Source: Candidatus Iainarchaeum sp. (GTDB taxonomy: Archaea; Iainarchaeota; Iainarchaeia; Iainarchaeales; GCA-2688035). From it: a stretch of 31,849 nt of DNA. The position numbers were made by a program, and so were the translations under genes. The notes beneath the pieces are model-generated. The model made no database searches. It saw nothing but the letters and a program-made list of their open reading frames with translations, and was not told where the DNA came from. This document shows, one piece after another, positions 1 to 7,424 of this stretch (position 1 is the first letter of the stretch; every line of letters begins with the position of its first letter). The stretch is from contig JAFCCZ010000003.1 in the NCBI GenBank assembly GCA_017609945.1, forward strand, positions 1 through 31,849, in the 5' to 3' direction.

Positions 1-1470
1 AGGTTTATTTCGTCAGAACCCGCCTGCACGTCAAGCAGTATTCCGCGCTTGTCCATGTTCAGTATCCTGAAGCTGTCGTTGAAACCCGCGTTAATCCAGC
101 CGCCGAACACAGGGGTGCTTGAGGCAATGTTTGTTGAAATAACAGTCTGCGTTGTGCTGTTGTTTATCCTAATTGTTTCCTCACTCGTCTGCCTGAAGTT
201 CACGCCGTACCCCTGCCTTCCGTTTGCTGAGTCAATCCCAATTGTTCCGTCAAACGGCATGTAGTAGAACGGGCTCTCCGGCTCAGGGGCGCTGAGCTGG
301 GCCATTCTAACCTTTACCTTTGCGTCAGGCTCGCCCCCCTCAAAGAAGCTCCAGTTCTCGTTGTCAAACTCTATGTCAAGCCTTACCTCGTACTTCCCCG
401 CGGCAATTGGGGCGTGCGGGCTCTGCGAGTAATCAAACTCAAACTTGTCGTCGCTTGCAAACAACTTTCCAACACCATCCTCGTCAAGGTAATAGCTTGG
501 GCAGTCAAAGAAGCTCTTGTGCCTGCAGAACTCGTCAAAGTCTGCCCTGAAGTCGTTTGTGTAAGCGTCCTTTATCAGGAATGCGTTGAATTTCAGCAGC
601 TTTAGCACGTTTTCCTTCTCTGTCTGAGACCAGGTCGCGTTTCCGGCAGCCTCTGTTGCCTCAAGGAACTGCTTGAACCTAATTGTGCTGTAGGGCTCGC
701 ACTCCTCTATTCCAAGTTCTCCCATCACAAGCTGGCTTTCAATCTCATCAGTGTCAAGGTCATTGTTTTCGCAGCCGGTGCAGAGCTGCGGGGTAATACT
801 GGCTTTTGCGTCATAAACCCCAGCCGACACGTTTGTGAACAGGCAGTTCACGGTTTCCACGCTTATAAGCTCAATATTGCGAGTGCAGCTTTTTACCAGG
901 GCCCCTGTTTCAGAATTCTTCAAATCAATCTTTACCTCCACCGCCATGCTCTTACCATTACTGCTTTCAACTGTTGCAAACACGTTTGCGTCCTGCCCGG
1001 CCCTCATTGCCTGAATCTTTGTAAGCGCAACGTCGTGTGCGGTTGAAACCATCTGCTGCTCCTTTACAGAGGTAGCGCTTCCTGGGGTTGGGCAGTTGAA
1101 CGGCTTGTGCAGTTCAATGAAGTCGCGCAGCTCGTTTACCTTCTTCAAAACCTCTATGCTGAACTGTGTCGCGTCACAGTAAGCAAAGTCACGGTTTCCC
1201 TCGTCACAGGTGTCAGTGTCAATAGCGCTCCAGTCCCATTTGAACAAAATCTTCGGGGCGTTGGCTTTGCCGGTTACACCAACCCTGTTACCGAGCTTAC
1301 AGTTTGGAATCGGGCTGGGGGGCCTTTCGGGCGGAATCGGCGGGAAGGAGTTGAACTGCAGTCTGAACCTCTGGATATAGTCTTCCCTTTCCTTTTCCTC
1401 AATCTTGTCAGGCCTGGTTTCCTCGTCAAACTCGTATTTGTGGTAATCTTCAGTCTCCTGTAGAGGGGGG
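1..1470 (-). CDS. Giant surface protein A, C-terminal continuation (partial, frame-shifted from the body)
   Basis: This frame is open from about 1470 to the left edge and continues giant A after a one-base frame change at the C6 run. It begins with an acidic stretch (EDYHKYEFDEE) and passes through NCKLGNRVGVTGK and FKWDWSAIDTDTCDEGN to CDATQF. It then reads FNAFLIKDAYTNDFRADFDEF and ends beyond the window after GGWINAGFNDSF. The same ordered blocks occur in giant B (FDWSAELHDKGYICDE, FCDASQF, FNAFLIKDGYGKEFRADF), so this is the true reading frame of the paralogue's C-terminal half. At least nine cysteines are visible, several in C-x2-C or nearby pairs (LCTGCENN), which suggests disulfides outside the cell. 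It has no convincing start of its own. The C-terminus lies outside the window, and the comparison with B predicts a few hundred more residues. The function is not recognised; a distal stalk or effector part of a surface protein is the likely role. Confidence 0.75.
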
Positions 1471-4400
1471 TTGACTGGTCCTTTTGCAGAATTCCGTCAA
1501 CGTTTACCAGGCCAACTCTAATGTATTCAGCGTTCAGCCTTGAGTTGTCCTCCCTTGGCTCAACGTATGACTCGTCAAGGAGTTGTGCCACGATTCCCTC
1601 GCTTGGAACCTCTTCAATGGTCACATTGTCGTCCTCAACAGTCAGCGCCGCCCCAGGCATCAGCAAATCAACTTCCTGCACCTCTACATCGCGCAGAATC
1701 TTCACAAACGTAAAGTCCCCGTCCTCCATCTCTGAGTAAGCCCAGAGGGTTCCGGCAAGCAGTCCCTGCAGGCCCCAGCTAGCGAACGACGGCGGGCCCA
1801 TAATTCCCCGCCCAATTCCTCCAAGCAACTGCATCCCCATGCTCTGGCCAATACTTTGAGCAAATCCACCTGAAGCCAGGACGAACTGGCCGCTTGGGCC
1901 TGGAAAATATTCGGTTTTCTTGAAATAATCTTGCTGTGCACTGCTCATCGCATCAAAGGGGGTCTCAAATGACCCGTCACTGTAAGCCCAAGAGGTACCT
2001 CCCCTATCTCCTGTATACTTAATGCTTGTTGCGTATCTTCCATTAGCCAACTTAAACGTTTCAACCTCTGCCGAGTCCCCTAAACTGTTTTGGATGGTTC
2101 CACGGTATGTCGAATCCTCTACCGGAACGGCGGACGCCCAATCGTCAGCTGTTAACTCATAGGGATTTCCCGCTGCCGGCGTTGTAGTGCTGCCATCTGC
2201 TGCTGGGGCTGTAGCACTTTCACCGCCTCCAAACCAGCCTCTGGGGTCATACCAAGCATAACCACTTTCTTCGCCTGCGCCCGCAGCTGGTTTTGCCGCT
2301 GGTTCCGCTTTGACGTCTTTTATAGGTACTGTTGGTCGTGAGTTAGGGTTTGTGCTGACCCATTTACCGTCTTTGAGTTCTTTATGAACTAGAGAGGTTC
2401 CAGTGGCGTCTGGCGGTCCAATTAAGATTGTTCTGCCGTCGGGGGTGGTAACCACCTTTCCGGTGTGCGCTTTTCCGTCCTTGCCAACGAATGTTGTCAT
2501 TGTCCCGGTGTCGCCTGGCTTAACTTCATCTTCCGCTCCCGTGAAGAAGCTTCTGTCGTCTCCGACCGCCATTACCCCGCCTGCGAGTCCCATTACAAGG
2601 CCGACTATTGCGCCTATCATTAGGGCGTCTCCCCAGTCGTGCTCGTCCCACTCAACGGTGATTTCAACCGGCCTGTCGTAGCACCTGTTGATTATTTCGG
2701 TTGTGTCGAATCCGTCGTACGGGTTGTCCGGATTGTCAAATATGTCAAACTCGTATTTGGTTAGGTCAAGGCACTTGCCGCTTGTAATTCTCACGCGAAC
2801 GGTCTTGATTAGCTTTTCGTCGGTTTGGTCTTTACCCTGGGCGTAAATCTGGATCGGGTACTGGCCAGGCATGTTCCTCTCGGCAAGGACCTCAATTTCC
2901 TTGCTGTCCTTTGCCTGCATTACCAGCCTGCTTGAGCTTATTGTGAGCTCTGATTCAAGATTTATGGTTGTGGACTCGCCGCAGCCGATTGTTTCAATTC
3001 CAAACGTCCCGCTTTTCCTTGGCTCAATAACCACGACGTCCTTGTCAAAGTAGATGCAGTCAATCAGGTTGATTGAAGTAATTTTCGCCAAAAGCTTGTC
3101 TGTAAGGAACTGTTTCTTTCCGTCCGTCGGGTTTGTCGCTCTGAAGTCAATTTCTGCGTTCGCCAGCCCGTCAATTCCCGCGTCCGGCGAAAAGCTCAGC
3201 ACCACCGAGATTGATTCTCCGGGGGCAAGCTGTGGCGCAAACCTCCTAAAGTATCCGCTTCTAAGTTCAATTCCTGCCTGCTCTGTTCTGAGTTCAAAGT
3301 CCCCGACGGCGTTTCCCTGCCATAAAATCTTTGTCTCAATGTCCCTCAGCATGACCGGTATGCTGTCAACGCTGCAGTTGTTCTGCACCTCAAACTCTAT
3401 TTCAATCGGGTTGCCCTCTGTAAAGCCGCTCCACTCTCTTCTCGTGATGTTGAAGCAGGTTGGCTCGTCAACCTCTCCGCCCAATCCAATGCTGATGGTT
3501 GCCGGAACCTCAAACTCCCAGATTGACTGGTATGCCGAAAACTTGAGCTTTAGCGTGCCCTGCAGTGTCCTTGCATCCGAGATTCTCTGCCCTGCGTCGC
3601 TTAGGAAGGCCTTAAGCGAGTAGTCCTTTTCCTCTCCCGCCTTAATCTTTTCCCCTTCAAGGGTGTAGAGCCAGTTCTGGATTCTTTCCTCGTCAAGCAG
3701 CCCCTTGAACCTGCCCTCTATCTCCAGCCCGGTTATTTCAATGTCAAAGCTTGTCCTGTTCTCAACGCTGAATTTGGCTTCTCCCTCTGTCTTTGTTTTT
3801 GCGTTGAGCGCAATGCCGACCCTTGCCGGCTTTATTGCAACAATCCTTTTGTCAACGTTGAGTTCCATTTCAAAGAGCTCAAAGTTGTATTTTTCAACCT
3901 GCAGGAACAGCTTTTCTCCCGGCGAGAGCGCCGGCAATGTCAGAATGGCCACTCCCTTGCTGTTTGTGAGCTTTTCCGCGAGAACGTCCCCAAACTTGTC
4001 CTTTATTTTTACCCTTGCCTCTTCAACCTCCAGGGTGGTGGCTTGTTCCTTGACTATTGCGGTTATCTTGTTCTCTATTCCGCTTGGCAGGAGTTCTGGC
4101 GCTACCACAACGTCAAACTGCTTTCCCGCCGAGGCGCTTATTGACAGAACCTTACTGAACCTGATTCTCTGGCCTGCCCTTATTTCAATCAGCAGCGGGG
4201 CGGATCCGGTTTTTTGCGGGGTAAAGTTGGCTTCAACCCTCACTGACCTGTTTGGCAGCAGGTCCCCTATTGGGAGCCATGGCGTTTCGCTGTCTCCAAC
4301 GTTTCCTGAGACCGCGGTTCCCTGCGCTCCCGTTACGGTGTAGCTGTTTAACAGAATTGAGTCGTTTTCGTTAACAAGCCTTATTTCGGCGTTAATGTAT

Positions 4401-6889
4401 GAGTCTGTGTCAAACTCTGAATTGTTCAGAATCGTAAAGTTGAGCTTGTATTCCCTGAAGATTCTTGCGGCGTATCCCTCTGTAACGCTTTGCGCAAGGT
4501 CCTCGCTCAGGTCAAATATAGTTGCGGAAAAGCAAAACTTGTCGTCGCAGACTGTTTCCGCCCCAACCTGGTAGATTTCGCTGTGGGCGTTTGCGTAGAG
4601 TGACTGGTCAACCCCCAAACTGTTTCCCAGCGTTTCATCAATCGGGTCCCTTGCAAACTCGTTGTCTTCCTCCCCCCAGGCCCTGTAGTGGATCGGCAGC
4701 TTGTCAGTCACCTTTGCGGTCTCCTTAACCCTTACCTCTGCCTCAACCTCAATTATTCCCGGAATAAAGCTTCCCCACTGGATGTTTGCCCACTTGGCTT
4801 CGTCACTGCTTATAAATTCAGTGTCAGTTTCATACCCGTTCTCTTCGTTGAAGGAGGTTGCCTTTACAACGCTTGCCCTTCCCGGAATGTTCAGTTCCTT
4901 CAGCACTATCTTGTCAAGCTCCATTATTTTGTAGGAGCCTGTCCTGATGTGCAGGCCAATGCTGTCATAGTTCTGGAATTCCGGAACCGCCAGCTGGAAC
5001 TTTGCCCTGTATCTTTTTCCAGGGGAGAGCACTGAAACAGTTTTTCCGCTTTCGTTGAACATTCCGACAAACCTTACCTTTATTTCGCCGGAAACAATCT
5101 CCTTTTCAAGAACTGCGGTAATCTCCTGCACGGTTTCCGGAACAACCGTGTATGGAACAGACGTATAATTCGCGTAACCTTCCTTGCTTGCAATTATGTA
5201 AACTCTCTTGTCGGCCTTTGTGACCAGATCAACCGTTCCGTTGATGTCCTCCACCGGCAGGCTTCCGCCGCCAACCGGCCTGTTGTCAACAACCTCTACA
5301 AACGCAACCTGCGCAAACTGAAGCGGGTTGCCATCCTCGTCAACAACCCTTGCCCTGATTGTGCCGTTTGGAACGGTCAGCACTACGGTTAGGATTGTTT
5401 TTTCGGTCGCCCTCTCAATGAAGTGCTCCGCTTCGCTCCAGCCGGAGCTCGTGCCCTTGAAGGCAAACGCCTTGTAGTCACCTGATTTTACCCCTGAAAA
5501 TCTGCCAATTCCGTTCAGGTCGGTTGTCCTGTTTCTGTACCCAAGCGAGTAGCCGTCGCTGTTGTGCAGTGAAACTGTTGCGTTCTTTATGGTGCTTCCG
5601 CTTTGGTCCAGCACTTTTACCTTTAGCTCGCCTCCGCATGACCTTGTGTATGTCTCAAGCTCTATGGTCTGTACAGAGCTGCTCATGCTGACCTTTATCG
5701 TTTCATAGCAATAGTCCTCGTGGTCAATTATTGCCGTGTGCTCTGTGTCCTGTGTTACCCCAAATTCAACCAGGCCGTTCGAGTCTGTGGTCCTTGCGGG
5801 GGCGACGTCCTCTGCCCCAATTTTGAGGCTTACAAATGCGTCTTCAATTGCCGTTCCGCTTCTTGCGTTTACAATCTTGAGCTTTATGTGCCCAATAATG
5901 TTTTCAACCAGTTCAAGGACAACGGTTTCCTGTGCGTTTGCCGAAAGCGTGAAGGTTATGCTTTCCGCGCTTCCAAAGCGGCCTGTTCCGGCAGTCTTTA
6001 CAAAGTATGTTCCCGGAACCCTTGAGAATTCCGCAATTCCGTTTGCGGTTGTTTTTGAGTCAATCGGGCCTGTCCCGTCAAGCTCGCCGTTTTCCCTGTA
6101 AAGGTAAACGGTTTCAAGCTCTGAAATCAGCTGTCCGTTGAACCTTAGTTCCACCCTAATGGTTCCCTCGTCCGGCCTTACCTCTGAAAGGTAAATTGTC
6201 TGGGTTTCGGAGGTAATCTCAATGCTGTCAACCAAATCGTACTTCTCTGCGTCCTCAACCCTTACAATCAGGCCGTTGCAGTTGGCCGGCTCAATAATGG
6301 TTACTTGGCCGGTTGAAACAGTTATGCTGCTTGGGGCCTGCACGTTTGGGTTCTTGCAGGTAAAATTCAGGGTTATATCGTCCCTTATTGGCTGGCTGTA
6401 ATCGTCCTTTAGCAGAATTGTGAGCTCCCTTAGCTGGGTTTCCTCAAGGTAAATCCTTTTGGCTGTTTGGCCCCTGTCAAGGGTTACCCGTTCAGTGTAG
6501 AGAAGGTATCCGTCCTTTGAAACCTCTATTTCAAGCTCTGTTCCAGGCGCAAAGCTTTTCTGCGCCAGGTTCCCAAGCTCATCTGTGCTGCCTGAAAAAA
6601 GCTCTTCCCCCTCTAAATTCAGCATCCTTACAGACGCGTTTGGAAGGGGTACATCATTCTGGTCAAGTACCTGAATTGAGAGGATGCTGTCTGAGGGAAA
6701 AACCATTGAAAAAATTGTCGCTATCCCAAAAACCAGCACCAGGGCAATCAAAACCAGAACAAGGGCAAAGCTTGGAACAATCTTGTCAAGGGGATCAATC
6801 AGCTTGTAAACCGGAACCTTTCCGTCTATTCTGTCCAAAAGCCTGTACCAGCTGTCCTCCATTGAATAGTATATCCCTTTAAGGTCCAT
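1274..6889 (-). CDS. Giant surface protein A, main body (membrane-anchored Ig-like repeat protein)
   Basis: The start chosen is ATG at 6889, not the TTG at 6907. With it, E11-D12, D19 and D22 of the tail fall at exactly the same residues as in giant B. Residues 1-41 form a polar cytoplasmic tail ending VPSF, and about 42-64 are a single membrane helix, so the rest should lie outside. Six carboxypeptidase-regulatory-like beta repeats follow (about 72-600; examples open GTIRV, GHIKL, GELKV, GTIRA). The shared module (about 602-790; GLHIRTG, KWANIQW, YRAWG, LYANA) comes next, then a seventh repeat and NEW3-like domains with conserved Cys (EPTCFNITRREW near 1141). After about 1420 there is a hydrophobic helix (ALMIGAIVGLVMGLAGG) and an Ala/Gly/Thr-rich insert unlike the rest. 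The last ~65 codons before the stop at 1274 are basic and out of frame, an artefact of the frame change near 1470. The likely role is a surface adhesin or stalk, by inference from architecture only. Confidence 0.85.
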   Translation of the reverse strand: MDLKGIYYSMEDSWYRLLDRIDGKVPVYKLIDPLDKIVPSFALVLVLIALVLVFGIATIFSMVFPSDSILSIQVLDQNDVPLPNASVRMLNLEGEELFSGSTDELGNLAQKSFAPGTELEIEVSKDGYLLYTERVTLDRGQTAKRIYLEETQLRELTILLKDDYSQPIRDDITLNFTCKNPNVQAPSSITVSTGQVTIIEPANCNGLIVRVEDAEKYDLVDSIEITSETQTIYLSEVRPDEGTIRVELRFNGQLISELETVYLYRENGELDGTGPIDSKTTANGIAEFSRVPGTYFVKTAGTGRFGSAESITFTLSANAQETVVLELVENIIGHIKLKIVNARSGTAIEDAFVSLKIGAEDVAPARTTDSNGLVEFGVTQDTEHTAIIDHEDYCYETIKVSMSSSVQTIELETYTRSCGGELKVKVLDQSGSTIKNATVSLHNSDGYSLGYRNRTTDLNGIGRFSGVKSGDYKAFAFKGTSSGWSEAEHFIERATEKTILTVVLTVPNGTIRARVVDEDGNPLQFAQVAFVEVVDNRPVGGGSLPVEDINGTVDLVTKADKRVYIIASKEGYANYTSVPYTVVPETVQEITAVLEKEIVSGEIKVRFVGMFNESGKTVSVLSPGKRYRAKFQLAVPEFQNYDSIGLHIRTGSYKIMELDKIVLKELNIPGRASVVKATSFNEENGYETDTEFISSDEAKWANIQWGSFIPGIIEVEAEVRVKETAKVTDKLPIHYRAWGEEDNEFARDPIDETLGNSLGVDQSLYANAHSEIYQVGAETVCDDKFCFSATIFDLSEDLAQSVTEGYAARIFREYKLNFTILNNSEFDTDSYINAEIRLVNENDSILLNSYTVTGAQGTAVSGNVGDSETPWLPIGDLLPNRSVRVEANFTPQKTGSAPLLIEIRAGQRIRFSKVLSISASAGKQFDVVVAPELLPSGIENKITAIVKEQATTLEVEEARVKIKDKFGDVLAEKLTNSKGVAILTLPALSPGEKLFLQVEKYNFELFEMELNVDKRIVAIKPARVGIALNAKTKTEGEAKFSVENRTSFDIEITGLEIEGRFKGLLDEERIQNWLYTLEGEKIKAGEEKDYSLKAFLSDAGQRISDARTLQGTLKLKFSAYQSIWEFEVPATISIGLGGEVDEPTCFNITRREWSGFTEGNPIEIEFEVQNNCSVDSIPVMLRDIETKILWQGNAVGDFELRTEQAGIELRSGYFRRFAPQLAPGESISVVLSFSPDAGIDGLANAEIDFRATNPTDGKKQFLTDKLLAKITSINLIDCIYFDKDVVVIEPRKSGTFGIETIGCGESTTINLESELTISSSRLVMQAKDSKEIEVLAERNMPGQYPIQIYAQGKDQTDEKLIKTVRVRITSGKCLDLTKYEFDIFDNPDNPYDGFDTTEIINRCYDRPVEITVEWDEHDWGDALMIGAIVGLVMGLAGGVMAVGDDRSFFTGAEDEVKPGDTGTMTTFVGKDGKAHTGKVVTTPDGRTILIGPPDATGTSLVHKELKDGKWVSTNPNSRPTVPIKDVKAEPAAKPAAGAGEESGYAWYDPRGWFGGGESATAPAADGSTTTPAAGNPYELTADDWASAVPVEDSTYRGTIQNSLGDSAEVETFKLANGRYATSIKYTGDRGGTSWAYSDGSFETPFDAMSSAQQDYFKKTEYFPGPSGQFVLASGGFAQSIGQSMGMQLLGGIGRGIMGPPSFASWGLQGLLAGTLWAYSEMEDGDFTFVKILRDVEVQEVDLLMPGAALTVEDDNVTIEEVPSEGIVAQLLDESYVEPREDNSRLNAEYIRVGLVNVDGILQKDQSTPLYRRLKITTNTSLTRKPGLTRLRKRKGKTISRGSDCSSTPSRRFRPKGPPARFQTVSSVTGLV
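1465..1470 (-). other. Frame-change site in giant A (C6 run on the coding strand)
   Basis: The coding strand reads ...GACCAGTCAACCCCCCTCTAC. With six C the frame gives QSTPLYRRLK and soon runs into a basic, non-homologous tail. With one extra C it gives QSTPPLQETEDYHKYEFDEE and stays open to the window edge, with clear similarity to giant B. The change could be a sequencing or assembly slip, a real inactivating or phase-variable indel, or recoding. The sequence alone does not decide which. Confidence 0.75.
1780..2640 (-). other. Region encoding the hydrophobic and low-complexity insert of giant A
   Basis: Residues about 1417-1703 of giant A begin with a glycine-rich hydrophobic helix (ALMIGAIVGLVMGLAGGVMAV). 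Pro/Ala/Thr/Gly-rich linkers (KAEPAAKPAAGAGEESG; ATAPAADGSTTTPAAG), a Trp-containing small region (YAWYDPRGWFGGGE) and a second hydrophobic Gly/Met-rich stretch (SMGMQLLGGIGRGIMG) follow. Codons such as TTA, CTA, CGA, CGT and AGT, scarce in the flanking body by eye, appear here. It has no similarity to the insert of giant C that I can see beyond position and general character. Confidence 0.45.
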
Positions 6890-7001
6890 AAGGCTCTCTT
6901 CCAGCAAATTCCCTCAAGTATACTTATATCTCTTCCAATTAATAAATTAATTCTTTGTATATTAATACTTTTCCCCTATATAAATTTGCCTCAGCCCCCT
7001 C
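6890..7001 (-). promoter_or_regulatory. Upstream region of giant A with two TATA-like boxes
   Basis: This AT-rich spacer lies between the CAP-domain stop (7002) and the ATG of giant A (6889). On the minus strand it holds AATTTATATA (6986-6977) and GATATAAGTATAC (6930-6918). An archaeal TATA box centred near 6924 would place transcription start near 6898, leaving a leader of about ten bases. The distal box would give a leader of about 65 bases. No strong Shine-Dalgarno sequence is visible before the ATG; GGAAGAG lies about 10-16 bases upstream. Confidence 0.45.
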
Positions 7002-7424
7002 CTAAGAGCCAAATTGCTGCACTATAACACAATAGCCTTGCCTGCACGAAAATCCAACTCCTGTGTAGGCATAATCCCTCATCATGTTTGCATAGTGGCC
7101 GCTGCTTCCCACCCAGTTTGAAACAGCCTGCCCGGCCACATTTCCCGATTCCGGAACAAGCGCAAGGTTTTCCGCCCAGTACGAAAACCCCGTTGAATTA
7201 ACCGAGTGGGGCAGTGACGAGCTTCCACTGCTCGCAATATAATCTGCGTGGGTTTGCGCGGCACCCGTAAGAATTGAATTCCAACCCAACGCCCGGATTC
7301 CGCTTGCGGCCCTTCTCTGGTTTACAAGCTCTATTACCTGGTCTGAAATGCTTCCGCCCGCTGCTGCAGGCTGGCCGGAATTAGTTATTTTTTTTTTGGC
7401 GCAACCCACTTTGTGGTGTTCCAC
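7002..7424 (-). CDS. CAP/SCP (PR-1-like) domain, probably the C-terminal domain of giant B in the next frame
   Basis: The domain runs from about SISDQVIELVNQRR to the end. It shows the CAP superfamily hallmarks: NQRRAASGIRALGWN, a histidine in LPHS, the glutamate in WAENLAL, and WVGSSGHYANMM with its histidine, then GVGFSC and a closing C-x-x-x-x-QQFG. Family knowledge: CAP domains (cysteine-rich secretory proteins, antigen 5, PR-1; bacterial YkwD-like proteins) are secreted, with a His/Glu-lined cavity. The frame can start at a GTG at 7424, but residues 1-12 are only the shifted reading of giant B's last codons. There is no signal peptide, and a Gly/Ala linker (NSGQPAAAGGS) precedes the domain. 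Adding one A to the A10 tract at 7388-7397 makes giant B read ...WVAPKKKITNSGQ... straight into this domain. It is therefore best read as the terminal domain of giant B, with an independent gene as the weaker alternative. Confidence 0.85.
   Translation of the reverse strand: MEHHKVGCAKKKITNSGQPAAAGGSISDQVIELVNQRRAASGIRALGWNSILTGAAQTHADYIASSGSSSLPHSVNSTGFSYWAENLALVPESGNVAGQAVSNWVGSSGHYANMMRDYAYTGVGFSCRQGYCVIVQQFGS

Noticed and set aside
1274..1463. Basic C-terminal tail of giant A (RRLKITTNTSLTRK...)
   Set aside because: Out-of-frame translation after the C6 run. The alternative frame is acidic, longer and homologous to giant B.
3054..4343. 189- and 212-codon plus-strand open frames opposite giant A
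   Set aside because: Ser/Leu/Phe-rich shadows of conserved NEW3-like domains on the minus strand; no independent support.
7385..7424. Lipobox-like VGCA near a possible GTG start of the CAP frame
   Set aside because: No hydrophobic signal segment precedes it. These codons are the shifted reading of giant B's conserved end, so the resemblance is accidental.
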